DNA of 64,000 nt from CAYVTD01 sp964577665 (GTDB taxonomy: Bacteria; Bacteroidota; Ignavibacteria; Kapaibacteriales; UBA2268), in assembly GCA_964577665.1 (NCBI GenBank), contig CAZOBD010000003.1:1-64000 (forward strand). The letters run 5' to 3'. A program made the translations under genes and the position numbers. This document shows positions 35,184 to 45,057 of the stretch, piece by piece. Each line of letters opens with the position of its first letter. Within the stretch, counting starts at the first letter, position 1. The notes beneath the pieces were generated by a model, which saw only the letters and a list, made by a program, of their open reading frames with translations, was not told the origin of the DNA and ran no database searches.

Positions 35184-38020
35184 CGGAGACTGCCGCTGCC
35201 AATTAAAATAAAAGCACCCCAGTAATATGGATGACTGTATTTCTTTTTTACATGCTCCTGAGCATATTTGAAAGCTGCTGAAAGATTTTTCCCCTTTGTC
35301 CACTCAGTATAAAGCGAAGTCATAAGCTCCCGTGTGGTTTTATCATCGACCTTCCAGAGACTCATTATGACTGCGTCGGCGCCTGCCGACTGAAAAGCTC
35401 TCTGCAGCCCGTAAACTCCTTCGCCGTTTTTAATTACGCCGAGACCGGTTTCGCAGGCGCTAAGCACAACGAGACTGGTTCCGTTCAGCTTTAGATTTTT
35501 TGTTTCAAGAGCAGTCAGAAGACCGTTTTCATAGCTGTCATAATCCAGTTCACTTTCTTTAAGAAAGTTTTCAGCGCCTGCAAAAAGAAGTCCTGACCGC
35601 AAAAGAGGATTTTCACGGGACTTGACAGCATCGGTACAGCAGACCGCCATTCTCAGCGAGTCGGTTTCACTTTCTAAAAAGTACCCGTGAGTAGCAATAT
35701 GCAGAATCTCGGGGGAATTGAGATTTTTAATAATTTTCTCGCTGGCTTCCATCTGTTCGTATGCTTTCACCTGCCAGGTATTTTTTTCTAAAATGCTTTT
35801 AATACTATTTATTTCTATTTCTGTTTCAGGCAGTTCGGAAATGCCGTTTCGCATTCCGAAAAAACCTGCCAGCCTGCTTCTTTCGGGAGCTGGGATTTCC
35901 ATATCTTCTTCACTATTGGCTTGTTCACCATCGGCAGGTATTTTATACTTAGGGTATCCAATCAATGCTGCTTCTTTTTTCACGGGTCTTATGCCGTCGT
36001 TTTTATCAGCAAGATCGGCAGTATTAGTTACAATCACAATTTCGTGATGATCGATAACATAAGATTCATCGGTTTTTTTCAAAGTATTTAGGTTTATCTT
36101 GTTATATACTCCGTCGGGTGAAATAAATATTCTTTCTATTCCCTGAAGATTTTCTTCAATGGGAGCCCAGAAATTCCGGTAAGTGTATTTATCGTCTATT
36201 TTAAACTTAATTCGTTTATGGTAGTTATTTAAAAAACCGTGCTCAAGAGACCAGCCGTTATCTAAAAGCACAAGTTCCGGAGCTTCTTTGGTATCGGGCT
36301 TTACAATCAATGCAGCGTAAAAAACTGTATCTGTCCATTTCATATCGAAATATTCGATGCGGACTATTTCTACGGCAGCCTCATTCTTTCCGAGAGCAGC
36401 CTGTACATCTCGCCAAGTTGGATTTTTCGATTCTAAGCTCGATAGAAACTCGGCAGATTGCTTGGAAATTTCCTTTTCGAGTATGGAGGACTCTTTTGCC
36501 AGAGAGTCTATTCTCTTTTTTAATGAGGCGGCTTCAGCGCTGCGGTAGCTGTAAAGTTTTGCAAGCTCGCTTTTTTTATCGAGCCATATTTCATATTTAG
36601 TAATAAGAGATTCATCGCCTGTTTGATAAATTGATTCTCTGATTTTTTTATTGGTCTTCAGCAGAAATGCTTTTGTAGCAATAGTCAGATCATACATTTT
36701 TGCTAAAAGCTCTTTATCACGGTCTCTATGCATAAGCACGAAATTATTCATCAAGTCGAACCGGTCTCTGAAAGAAAAGTAAAATGCGGCTTTTTCATTT
36801 TCACTTAAAAAAGGAATAAACTGATCAATCAGCTTTAAATAGAGGTCGAAAGCCTCGAAATACTTTTCTTTAGCTTGTTTGTAGTCCCCCATTTGATTTA
36901 AAATGCCTGCAAGATTATGCAGAGAGTTAATATATCGAAGATGATTTTTGCCGAAAAGTACCTCTCTGATGTAAACAGCCTGTGAAAGATATTCTAATGC
37001 CTTTTCATTTCTGCCCTGTATGCGGTTTAAAACGCCTAAATTGTTTATGCAGTCGGAAACCATCGGGTGAGCATTACCGTATCTTCTTTCAAGAATGAGC
37101 TTTGCTTTTAGAAAAAGTGATTCGGCTTTTGCGTAGCTGCCTGATGACCACTGCACAATACCAAAATAATAAAGTGTTTCCGCATATTTAGGATCAGACT
37201 GCATTTCACTGCTCTGCTGCAGTTTCTCGGCTTTTTCGAGATAAGGTTTAGCTGATTCTGTTTTTCCGGTGTGAATGTAAGATTCGGCAAGATATAAATA
37301 CGCTTTCATTGTTTCAGAATTAGTCTCTCCTAAGTGCCGTTTTAAAATGTCTGCGGACTCTTTGAAATAGGGTATCGCTTTTTCGTAGATATTCAGCTCC
37401 ATGTAAAGAATTGCCAGATTAAGCAGTGATTTACCGTACGAAGCATTGTCCATGCCTATGGTCTTCTCTTTCAGCTCGACTGCTCTATTGTAATACTTTT
37501 CTGCTTTTTCATAAGAGCCTATACTTTGGTATAGCTCTCCAAGATTATTTAAGGAATAGGCATAAGATGAATCTAGTTCTCCGACGGTTCTTGCTTTTAT
37601 ATCCAGAGCTTCTTCCAGCAGGGGAAGCGCTTCGCTGTATCTGCCTAAAGTCTGTAATACAGCGCTTAGATTATTCAGAGCACTTGCGTAATTTCTGCTT
37701 TCACTACCTTGGGAACTTTTTATTAAATCCTTATGCAGGGTGAATTTTTCTACTGCTTTTTCATATTCTCCGGTTCTATAATAAACTTCACCTATCAGAG
37801 CGTGAGAAAAAGCGGCATATTTCGATTCGGAAGCGTCATTTTGCTTTGTTACGGAAAGCGCTTTTTGAGCATAAACCATAGCAGAATCGAAATTATTTTT
37901 ACTTAGAAAAAGCTCTGCTCTTTCATAAAACGGATTCCATTCACTCTCTATCCATATTTGTGATAATACAGGAATAAAGGTTAATAAATACAAAGAAGCT
38001 GTTAATAATACTTTTTTCAT
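35180..38020 (-). CDS. Exported TPR-CHAT protein (putative caspase-like protease)
   Basis: 946 residues. Signal peptide (MKKVLLTASLYLLTFIPVLSQ). About ten tetratricopeptide repeats span roughly 45-430 (e.g. YAYSLNNLGELYQSIGSYEKAEKYY, in parts SLNNLGELYQSIGSYEKA). A coiled-coil stretch lies at about 480-520. A C-terminal CHAT domain spans about 640-946, with catalytic His near 778 (ILHIATHGYF) and Cys near 856 (VVLSACETGLG), and the ending SHPYYWGAFILIGSG. CHAT is the caspase-HetF-associated peptidase fold. The signal peptide implies a periplasmic or extracellular location, unlike cytoplasmic CHAT effectors of defence systems. The substrate is unknown. Confidence 0.9.
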   Translation of the reverse strand: MKKVLLTASLYLLTFIPVLSQIWIESEWNPFYERAELFLSKNNFDSAMVYAQKALSVTKQNDASESKYAAFSHALIGEVYYRTGEYEKAVEKFTLHKDLIKSSQGSESRNYASALNNLSAVLQTLGRYSEALPLLEEALDIKARTVGELDSSYAYSLNNLGELYQSIGSYEKAEKYYNRAVELKEKTIGMDNASYGKSLLNLAILYMELNIYEKAIPYFKESADILKRHLGETNSETMKAYLYLAESYIHTGKTESAKPYLEKAEKLQQSSEMQSDPKYAETLYYFGIVQWSSGSYAKAESLFLKAKLILERRYGNAHPMVSDCINNLGVLNRIQGRNEKALEYLSQAVYIREVLFGKNHLRYINSLHNLAGILNQMGDYKQAKEKYFEAFDLYLKLIDQFIPFLSENEKAAFYFSFRDRFDLMNNFVLMHRDRDKELLAKMYDLTIATKAFLLKTNKKIRESIYQTGDESLITKYEIWLDKKSELAKLYSYRSAEAASLKKRIDSLAKESSILEKEISKQSAEFLSSLESKNPTWRDVQAALGKNEAAVEIVRIEYFDMKWTDTVFYAALIVKPDTKEAPELVLLDNGWSLEHGFLNNYHKRIKFKIDDKYTYRNFWAPIEENLQGIERIFISPDGVYNKINLNTLKKTDESYVIDHHEIVIVTNTADLADKNDGIRPVKKEAALIGYPKYKIPADGEQANSEEDMEIPAPERSRLAGFFGMRNGISELPETEIEINSIKSILEKNTWQVKAYEQMEASEKIIKNLNSPEILHIATHGYFLESETDSLRMAVCCTDAVKSRENPLLRSGLLFAGAENFLKESELDYDSYENGLLTALETKNLKLNGTSLVVLSACETGLGVIKNGEGVYGLQRAFQSAGADAVIMSLWKVDDKTTRELMTSLYTEWTKGKNLSAAFKYAQEHVKKKYSHPYYWGAFILIGSGSLR

Positions 38021-38131
38021 TCTATATATCCAAGAAATTTAAACTTCAATATTCAAAATTAAGAATAATAATAGATAAACGTATAAAAATAGCAAGAATT
38101 GAATAAAAATAAAAGCGTGGCTGCTTTTTTG

Positions 38132-38218
38132 CGGAAAGAGTGGGATTCGAACCCACGGTACCCTCACGGGTACACACGCTCTCCAGGCGTGCCAGTTAAA
38201 CCACTCCTGCATCTTTCC
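38132..38218 (-). tRNA. tRNA-Ser (GGA)
   Basis: 87 nt with a long variable arm as expected for class II serine tRNAs. Acceptor stem GGAAAGA/TCTTTCC, discriminator G. The anticodon stem CACGC/GCGTG encloses loop CTGGAGA with anticodon GGA, reading UCC/UCU. The T arm carries GGTTCGAATCC. The CCA end is not encoded (CAA follows). Confidence 0.95.
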
Positions 38219-38312
38219 GAGAGCGAAAATAATAAATTTCTTTTTCTTTTGCAAAAAAAATCATAAATTAATTGTTTTTGCAATGCTAAAAATTATTCAT
38301 CAGTAAAAATAA

Positions 38313-39431
38313 GTGCTCAAGTTTTTTATATCGGCAGGCGACCCTTCCGGCGACATTCATGCCGCAGGACTGATAAACAGGCTTAAAAACAAAATAGAAA
38401 AAGTGGAGTTTATCGGGCTTGGGGGGAAAAAGTGCGAACAGGAAGGCTTGAAAACTCTTGTACCTTTGAAAGAAATCTCAGTCGTAGGTTTTTGGGAGGT
38501 AGCAAAAAAATATGCATTTTTTCTGAGATTGATGAAACAGTGCAAAGAAATATTGTCATCAGGCAGCATTGATGCCTTTATCCCGGTGGATTATCCCGGT
38601 TTCAATATTCCCCTTGCACACCATGCTAAAAAGAAATCTGTTCCTGTTATTTACTACATAGCACCTCAGCTCTGGGCATGGGGCAGAAACCGGGCAAAAA
38701 AGCTGTCCGGCAGCGTCGATCTTCTGATGACCGTTTTTCCATTTGAGAAGGAATATTTCAATGCTTTCGGATTGAATACTACTTTTACCGGGCACCCCCT
38801 GCTGGACGACCCCGTTTTTGAGGATATACCTCCTTTTGAAAAGCGGGAAAAGAGAATAGCTTTCCTGCCGGGAAGCAGACAGCAGGAAACTGAAAAGCAT
38901 CTTCCTTTGTTAGAAAAGGTATCTTCTTTAATCAAGAAAAAAATGCCCGAATATGAAATAGGAATCGCCGTATCTTCTTTTGTTGATGATAACATTTACA
39001 AAGAATATTCCGGCAGGAACGGATGGACATTGTGGGATGACTCCCGGCTACTGATGAAAACCTCTGCCTCGGGAGTAGTTAAAACGGGAACCTCTACACT
39101 GGAGGCAGCGCTATGCGGTATGCCTTTTGTGATGATATACCGTACTTCTTCTCTTTCATATCTCTGGGGTAAAAGGCTGTTGAATCTGCCTTATGTTGCT
39201 ATGCCCAATATACTTCTGAACAAAGAAACTGCCAGAGAATTTATTCAACATGATTTTACTCCGCAAAATGTTATGACTGAATTGAAAAGAATAACCGGAA
39301 ACAGAAAAATCTATGAAAAGAAACAAAGAAATTTCGAAATAATCAGACAGATGCTTGGCGGAAGCGGTGCTGCGGAAATTGCAGCAAATGAAATTATAAG
39401 TTATCTTGACATTCGTCATCATGAAAATTAA
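38313..39431 (+). CDS. lpxB: Lipid-A-disaccharide synthase
   Basis: 372 residues from a GTG start at 38313. GT19 family signatures: FISAGDPSGDIHAAGLI, IPVDYPGFNIPLA, YYIAPQLWAWG, FPFEKEYF with GHPLLDD, FLPGSRQQE, and near the C-terminus KTGTSTLEAALCGMPFVMIY. It condenses UDP-diacylglucosamine with lipid X in the lipid A pathway. It overlaps the following acyltransferase by 11 bp, indicating an operon. Confidence 0.97.
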   Translation: MLKFFISAGDPSGDIHAAGLINRLKNKIEKVEFIGLGGKKCEQEGLKTLVPLKEISVVGFWEVAKKYAFFLRLMKQCKEILSSGSIDAFIPVDYPGFNIPLAHHAKKKSVPVIYYIAPQLWAWGRNRAKKLSGSVDLLMTVFPFEKEYFNAFGLNTTFTGHPLLDDPVFEDIPPFEKREKRIAFLPGSRQQETEKHLPLLEKVSSLIKKKMPEYEIGIAVSSFVDDNIYKEYSGRNGWTLWDDSRLLMKTSASGVVKTGTSTLEAALCGMPFVMIYRTSSLSYLWGKRLLNLPYVAMPNILLNKETAREFIQHDFTPQNVMTELKRITGNRKIYEKKQRNFEIIRQMLGGSGAAEIAANEIISYLDIRHHEN

Positions 39432-40032
39432 ATTTAAATACCGATTAGCAGTTTTCCTGTTAAACCTTATTTCAAAAACGTGGAAATATGAAATCTCCGG
39501 CAGTAAACCTGATAAACCCGGTATAGTTGCTTTCTGGCACGGTTCTATGCTGCCTGTATGGAAATATTTCGGAAGTAAAAATTCAGCAGCATTAGTAAGC
39601 AAGAGCAAAGACGGTGAAATATTAGCACATCTCCTAAAAAAATGGAGATTTACGCTTGTAAGAGGTTCTTCGAGGGACAGCGGCAAAGAAGCGCTGAGAA
39701 AAATTGTTGATTTGCCGGCGGAAAAATTTGTTCTTATCACTCCCGACGGACCACGCGGTCCGGCAAAGACTTTCAAGCCTGGGGCGGCTGTTGCGGCACT
39801 AAGGAGAGAATCTCCCCTTTACCTTTGCGGCGTAAGAATTTCATCTTACAGGGAATTTCTCAAAAGCTGGGACAGCTTCAAACTGCCTCTGCCTTTTTCA
39901 AAGATTAAGCTCAATTTTTCTAATGGATTTTTTATCGACAGCACTTCAAGCCGAGATAAGATCGAAGAATTAATAGAGGAAGCCGAAGTAGAATTGAATA
40001 AACTTGATTCGAAGTCTCTCACCATACAATGA
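39421..40032 (+). CDS. DUF374 lysophospholipid-acyltransferase-like protein
   Basis: 203 residues from the ATG at 39421, inside the end of lpxB. A hydrophobic N-terminus precedes IVAFWHGSMLPVW, a variant of the acyltransferase HX4D-like block. Then come LVSKSKDGEILAHLLKKW, RGSSRDSGKEALRKI and LITPDGPRGPAKTFKPGA. The family is found next to lipid A or Kdo genes and is thought to acylate a lipid A or phospholipid intermediate. The specific reaction is not known. Confidence 0.85.
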   Translation: MKIKFKYRLAVFLLNLISKTWKYEISGSKPDKPGIVAFWHGSMLPVWKYFGSKNSAALVSKSKDGEILAHLLKKWRFTLVRGSSRDSGKEALRKIVDLPAEKFVLITPDGPRGPAKTFKPGAAVAALRRESPLYLCGVRISSYREFLKSWDSFKLPLPFSKIKLNFSNGFFIDSTSSRDKIEELIEEAEVELNKLDSKSLTIQ

Positions 40033-40199
40033 CAGTATTTAAATATTAATCTGCGAAACTGTGTTTCCTTCTGAGAATTCGAGGAGATTCGGAGTTATGG
40101 AAAAGAATTACTGACTAAAAGAGACTCAAAAATCGAAATAATCGAAAAGAACTTTTCATTCCGGCTAATGCAGAAATCTTAAGAATAAAGATTAGACTT

Positions 40200-40228
40200 G
40201 AGATTCGACATGTCAGTTTCAGAATGAC
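40200..40228. repeat. Degenerate dispersed repeat
   Basis: GAGATTCGACATGTCAGTTT followed by CAGAATGAC resembles the reverse complement of the element at 42554-42582 and at 62901-62930. It is degenerate. It lies in the 290-bp spacer between the acyltransferase and the hydrolase; nothing else was recognised there. Confidence 0.45.
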
Positions 40229-40322
40229 AAAAAGAAATTTTTCGGAAGTTTCAAAAAATAAATTATTTCAGAACTTAAGACGTCAGTTTTTAACGTATTT
40301 TTATAAAAAATTTAACAAAAAT

Positions 40323-41465
40323 ATGCGAAATATTCTTTTTTTGTTTTTTTTGATATTTTTTATTCCTTTGCAGTCAATAGCAATAGATTTTTCCGTACCT
40401 GACAGTATCAGTAAGGAACTGAGGACAAGCCAGATAAAATATAACGAAAGAATCTGGACATTTAAAATATATTACCCGCCGAACTTCAGCCCGCTCAGGG
40501 TTCATCCTGTAGTTTTAGTTCTTTCGGGAGGTAATGCCTCTGAAAAAATTGCGGACTACACTTACCGTTCGCTTTTCAGAACTAAGGCTTTTAAGGGGTT
40601 CATAAAAATATTTCCGCTGGCGCCTGAAGGCATGACGCTGAAAGACCTCGACAGCTCTGAAATTGTCGATTTCATCTATATTATAAAAGACAGTGAATTT
40701 TTCAAAAATACTCACTGGTTTTTGGCGGGCATCTCAAGCGGCGGTATAGCGGCTTTCAATTTTGCACGCTTTGCACCGGAGCGCTTCAGGGAAATCATGG
40801 TCATGCCCGGCGCTCCTTCTTTCGACAGCATACCTTCCGCATGGAAAAACTACAATGTTCTGCTCGCTTGGGGAGAAAATGACACTCTTTGGAAAAAGGC
40901 TTCTCTTAAGACCTCCGAAATGCTTCAATCTAAGGTAAACAAGGTGCTGACTTACGAGCTTGAAGGCATCGGTCATATTATTCCCCAACAATACAATATA
41001 GACAGCATTTACATGGATTTCTTCGAAAAATGTTATCCCGGATGGAACAAAAAACTGCCCGATAAAATTGCTCTCGGTGAAATCAAATCCAGCGGTTTGG
41101 AGCTGCTGATTGACGAAAAGATATTAAAGATATACATGGCAGAAGAAATCGGCAAAGACGCTTTTATAAAAAAGATACTTATACAGCGTGACGAAGAGGG
41201 TGATTTTTTTCTCTATGGCGAGGGCAGTAAGGGAGAAGAAAACCTTATAATGAAAGTCTCCCTTACTTTCCAGGAAAAAAAACTTCTTTTAACTCTTCAT
41301 TCCGTCCTCGAATACTGCATTACCGAAGGAGGCTGCCCGCAGCCCGTATTTTCCATTACCGGCAGATGTCAGTGCTCACGTCAAAGCGCAGGACAGGCAG
41401 TTAACTTTCACAGGCAGGAAGGCATTCAGCCGGGAAATGCCGGCTTAGGCGCTTTATTTCATTAA
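40323..41465 (+). CDS. Exported alpha/beta-hydrolase (esterase-like), possible 3' frameshift
   Basis: 380 residues from the ATG at 40323, which gives a clean signal peptide (MRNILFLFFLIFFIPLQSIA); longer in-frame starts begin in repeat sequence. The nucleophile elbow GISSGGIAAFNFA contains the predicted serine. LLAWGENDTLW and GIGHIIPQQY supply candidate Asp and His. It resembles poly/feruloyl-esterase-like secreted hydrolases; the substrate is unknown. The last ~34 residues look out of frame: dropping one G at about 41361 gives a beta-strand-like ending DVSAHVKAQDRQLTFTGRKA and a stop at 41446-41448. It lies between lipid A genes but has no obvious link to them. Confidence 0.75.
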   Translation: MRNILFLFFLIFFIPLQSIAIDFSVPDSISKELRTSQIKYNERIWTFKIYYPPNFSPLRVHPVVLVLSGGNASEKIADYTYRSLFRTKAFKGFIKIFPLAPEGMTLKDLDSSEIVDFIYIIKDSEFFKNTHWFLAGISSGGIAAFNFARFAPERFREIMVMPGAPSFDSIPSAWKNYNVLLAWGENDTLWKKASLKTSEMLQSKVNKVLTYELEGIGHIIPQQYNIDSIYMDFFEKCYPGWNKKLPDKIALGEIKSSGLELLIDEKILKIYMAEEIGKDAFIKKILIQRDEEGDFFLYGEGSKGEENLIMKVSLTFQEKKLLLTLHSVLEYCITEGGCPQPVFSITGRCQCSRQSAGQAVNFHRQEGIQPGNAGLGALFH

Positions 41466-41516
41466 ATACCTGTTTGAATATTCTTTTTTTTACAACAAAG
41501 AATTTAAAAATCTCTT

Positions 41517-42545
41517 TTATGAGTTTTTCTTTATGATCTCATTTATCATTTCAATCAAAGAAGCTCTGCCTGATGTAATCTTCATCGATATAGGAAGGAC
41601 TACGCATTTAATATCGTTCTCTTCAAAAAAATCTTTAAATTTCATAAGCTTAACTGCATCTTTTTCAGTTGTTATCATATACGGAGAAAAATCCGTAAGT
41701 CCCTGTTCTTTCATTCTTTGAAGGTCTTTAATTTCATAATGATAGTGGTCCGGAAAAGCAAAGTGTTTTATTATTGACACTCCCGCATTTCTAAGTGAGT
41801 TTTCAAAACGGGAAGAATTTGCTATTGCAGATACAGCGACAACGCCGTTTCGTAAATTTCTTATTTCTTCTGTATTTAAGTTGTTTTCAGAGAATAATTC
41901 ATAAAGTTCACCTGTTTCAATTTCCGAAATAATAAGTAATTGATCCTCTGAAAGCTCTTTTTGGGCTTCGCGGCGATCAATATCAGGAGTAATGCAAACT
42001 ACATCAGCCCTTTTTATAGAGGAAAAAGGCTCTCGCAGCCTTCCCAATGGGATAACATCTCTGTTCAAGAATGTTTTTTTATCAATAATTAAAATATCAA
42101 TATCTCTTCCCAGCTTTCGATGCTGGAAACCATCGTCAAGAATAATGCAGTCAATATCAAACTTCTTATGAATATCACCGGCACTCTCGTATTTTTTTTC
42201 ATTAGCTATGACAGGTACCGAATAAAGCTTTTTAGCAGTCATCAGCATCTCATCACCACCGGACTTAGCATCTGCAAGTATGTTTTTGCCGTCTGAAACA
42301 ATCACTTCGCCCTTATTTTTTTTCTTATAACCCCTACCCAGTACGGCTGGACGAATATCAAGACTTAAAAGATGCCGGGCAAGCATGATGGTAAAAGGGG
42401 TTTTCCCGCTTCCGCCAACGGAAAGATTTCCGACGCTGATTACAGGCACCGATGCAGAAAATATTTTTATTCTGCCCTTTTCATACGACCTGTTTCGTAT
42501 TCTTACAAACAGACTGTATATTTTTGATAGAAATTTTAGAATCAT
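41517..42545 (-). CDS. lpxK: Tetraacyldisaccharide 4'-kinase
   Basis: 342 residues. The Walker A motif is SVGNLSVGGSGKTPFTIMLA, with downstream VLGRGYKKKNKG, GDEMLMTAKKL and ILDDGFQHRKLGRDIDILI (the DGFQH motif). It phosphorylates the lipid A disaccharide at the 4' position, later in the same pathway as lpxB, 2 kb away on the opposite strand. A short N-terminal hydrophobic helix typical of the family is weak here. Confidence 0.95.
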   Translation of the reverse strand: MILKFLSKIYSLFVRIRNRSYEKGRIKIFSASVPVISVGNLSVGGSGKTPFTIMLARHLLSLDIRPAVLGRGYKKKNKGEVIVSDGKNILADAKSGGDEMLMTAKKLYSVPVIANEKKYESAGDIHKKFDIDCIILDDGFQHRKLGRDIDILIIDKKTFLNRDVIPLGRLREPFSSIKRADVVCITPDIDRREAQKELSEDQLLIISEIETGELYELFSENNLNTEEIRNLRNGVVAVSAIANSSRFENSLRNAGVSIIKHFAFPDHYHYEIKDLQRMKEQGLTDFSPYMITTEKDAVKLMKFKDFFEENDIKCVVLPISMKITSGRASLIEMINEIIKKNS

Positions 42546-42553
42546 ATCAATCT

Positions 42554-42582
42554 GTCATTCTAAACTTGTTTCAGAATCTCAT
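42554..42582. repeat. Dispersed GTCATTCT...CAGAATCTC repeat
   Basis: GTCATTCTAAACTTGTTTCA followed by GAATCTCAT, located between lpxK and the exchanger gene. Related copies are at 16684-16713 (opposite orientation) and 62901-62930. This is a widespread short intergenic repeat type of unknown function. Confidence 0.75.
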
Positions 42583-42608
42583 TTTGTTAATTTTGCCTAA
42601 AGCAGCGC

Positions 42609-43589
42609 TTACCCAGGAAGCTGAGAATAAAGATAGAGCATATATCCGATATAGACTGACAGCAAAAGCCCGCCTTCCCATCGCTCCAGTTTAAGTTTCG
42701 ACCATGCCAAAGGAAGCAGAAGGAGAGCCGTAAAAATCATTACCCCGAGATCAACAGGCTTGATGTTGGAAGCATTAATGGGAAGTATTATGCCTGCTAT
42801 TCCAATAATGCAGAGAAGGTTAAACATATTGGAGCCGATAGCATTGCCTATAGAAATATCCCCTTCATTTTTAATAGCGGCAACGACCGATGTAGCCAGT
42901 TCGGGGAGGCTCGTTCCGAAAGCTACGATAGTAAGACCAATGAAAGCGTCATCAGCGCCTAAAAATTCTGCTACATCAATTGCTCCCTTCAGAAAAAGGT
43001 CGGCTCCTAACACCAATACAGCAAAACCTCCTGCCATCAGAATAATATCCATAACAGGCTTTTTAGTCATTTGAGGCAGTTCATCAGAATATCTTTCTTC
43101 TGCTGTTTTATTTTTTACTTTTTTAGCTTCATAAATAGTCCATCCGTTATAAATAATTATACCGGCAAACAAAATAATACCGTCGAGTCTGCTTATTTCT
43201 CCATCAATCAAAACGATAATAAACAATGCGGAAGCGGCAAGCATAACGCTTATATCCGTACTTATCAGCTTAAGATTTACTTTTATGGGTCTTATCAGAG
43301 CAGAGACTCCCAAAATCAGAGCTACGTTACATATATTTGAACCGATTACATTGCCTATGGCTATTTCGCCGTTACCTTTGAGTGATGCAGAGATACTCAC
43401 GACGAGTTCGGGGCTGCTCGTACCAAAAGCCACTACGGTAAGTCCTATAACCAGCGGAGTAATTTTAAACCTAAATGCCATAGATGAACTGCCGCGAACC
43501 ATTCCTTCCGCACCGAAATAAAGCAGCAGAGACCCTGCTAATATTATTAATATTGAAATAAGTATTTCACTGACTGTAGGGTCAATCAT
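42609..43589 (-). CDS. CaCA-family Na+/Ca2+ exchanger (YrbG-like)
   Basis: 326 residues, about ten membrane helices in two homologous halves. Each half carries an alpha-repeat: VAFGTSSPELVVSISA with GNVIGSNICN, and VAFGTSLPELATSVVA with GNAIGSNMFN. The glutamates in PE are the cation ligands. It exports calcium using sodium or protons. The length fits the bacterial YrbG type. Confidence 0.94.
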   Translation of the reverse strand: MIDPTVSEILISILIILAGSLLLYFGAEGMVRGSSSMAFRFKITPLVIGLTVVAFGTSSPELVVSISASLKGNGEIAIGNVIGSNICNVALILGVSALIRPIKVNLKLISTDISVMLAASALFIIVLIDGEISRLDGIILFAGIIIYNGWTIYEAKKVKNKTAEERYSDELPQMTKKPVMDIILMAGGFAVLVLGADLFLKGAIDVAEFLGADDAFIGLTIVAFGTSLPELATSVVAAIKNEGDISIGNAIGSNMFNLLCIIGIAGIILPINASNIKPVDLGVMIFTALLLLPLAWSKLKLERWEGGLLLSVYIGYMLYLYSQLPG

Positions 43590-43767
43590 ACCATTACTCT
43601 TCTTAAATTAATATATATAATTCAATAACCAAATTGCTTTAATCATAAAAATACATCAAAAAAATTATCTGTGCAAAAATTTATAATCTATTAATTTTAG
43701 ATATATGAATAAAATTACTGAACCTATAATTCGTTAAATAAAAATAAATTAATTAGCAGTATATACA

Positions 43768-44922
43768 ATGCGTGAAAATACATCTCTATATATTCATTTC
43801 CCATTTTGTACAAAAAAGTGCCGTTACTGCGATTTTTATTCAATTACCGATACCAAATTAAAACAACAATTCATAGTGCCGCTATTATCTGAGATTGATA
43901 TATTATCCGCCGGTCTTCCCGATATAAAGAATATTTCAACAATTTTTTTCGGCGGCGGCACCCCTTCTTTATTTGATGCGAAAGAATTAGACTTAATTGT
44001 TGAAAAAATTCATAGAGTTTATCAGGTTGATCAATCAGCCGAATTTACCGTCGAATGCAATCCAGGCACTATTGACAGAAAAAAATTAAAAGATTACAAG
44101 GATTTAGGCATAAACCGTTTAAGCATAGGCATTCAGTCATTCGATGACAATACCCTCAGATTTTTAGGCAGAATACATGATTCCCGGCAGGCATTAGAAT
44201 CGCTTAAATCTTCTGAAGCTGCAGGTTTTGAAAATATCAGCGCAGATTTGATGTTTTCTGTTCCGGGACATAGTATTAAGCAATGGAAAGAAGACTTAGA
44301 TATTATTTCGAATTTCAATATAAAACACATTTCTACATATAACCTGACGTATGAACCACTTACACCTCTTTACAGGGATATGAGGAAAGGTCTTTTTTTA
44401 CCGCAGGATACATCACAAGAAGCAGAGTTGTATCTGCTTGCCATTGATATACTCGAAAAGTTTAATTTCAAGCAATATGAAATATCAAATTTTGCTAAGA
44501 CAGGATATGAATGTTCACATAATCTAAATTATTGGTATGGCGCTAATTACATTGGTTTAGGACCTTCAGCACATTCATTTTATAATAAAAACAGAACAGC
44601 AAATGTTAAGAATTTGAAAAAATACACAGAGTCAATTCAAAACAGAAAACTTCCTCACGAATTTTCCGAAAAACTTAGCATCAAAAATGAAATGGAAGAA
44701 ACAATTTTTCTCGGTTTAAGAGCAAAAGGTATCAATTATTATAAATTTAAATCAATATTTAATGTTGATTTAATTTCAAGACTGAAGCTCATTTTTGGTG
44801 AGGATTACCGGCAAATTTTTTCTAATGATCAAAAAAATATAAAGCTTACGAAATATGGAAGATTGTTTTGCGACGAGATTTCTTTGAAAATAATTTCATT
44901 TATTAATAGTGATTTTGGTTAG
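43768..44922 (+). CDS. hemW: HemW-like radical SAM protein
   Basis: 384 residues. The N-terminal LYIHFPFCTKKCRYCDFYS has the CX3CX2C cluster motif (C14, C18, C21) with the extra aromatic/Cys context of HemW-type proteins. IFFGGGTPSLFD, NPGTIDRKKLKDYKDLGINR and SIGIQSFDDNTLRFLGRIH follow. It resembles coproporphyrinogen III dehydrogenase but belongs to the HemW heme-chaperone group. A C-terminal wHTH-like HemN_C region is present (EETIFLGLRAKGIN). Confidence 0.92.
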   Translation: MRENTSLYIHFPFCTKKCRYCDFYSITDTKLKQQFIVPLLSEIDILSAGLPDIKNISTIFFGGGTPSLFDAKELDLIVEKIHRVYQVDQSAEFTVECNPGTIDRKKLKDYKDLGINRLSIGIQSFDDNTLRFLGRIHDSRQALESLKSSEAAGFENISADLMFSVPGHSIKQWKEDLDIISNFNIKHISTYNLTYEPLTPLYRDMRKGLFLPQDTSQEAELYLLAIDILEKFNFKQYEISNFAKTGYECSHNLNYWYGANYIGLGPSAHSFYNKNRTANVKNLKKYTESIQNRKLPHEFSEKLSIKNEMEETIFLGLRAKGINYYKFKSIFNVDLISRLKLIFGEDYRQIFSNDQKNIKLTKYGRLFCDEISLKIISFINSDFG

Positions 44923-45057
44923 TTTTTACATAATTTAAAAAAAATATCAGTATGTTAAGGGTTCTTAACACTTAGCTGTTCTTTTATTATTATATTTGAA
45001 ATCGTGCAAAGTGACGATATTGACAATTGTAATTTGTAGAACAAAAATTCAGCTTTT

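Noticed and set aside
34410..35303. Longer start for the rRNA methylase at 35303
   Set aside because: It would overlap the CHAT gene by 124 bp. The ATGA overlap at 35183 gives the normal family N-terminus.
35180..38020. CHAT protein as part of a CRISPR- or gasdermin-type defence system
   Set aside because: It has a signal peptide and no effector or defence gene nearby.
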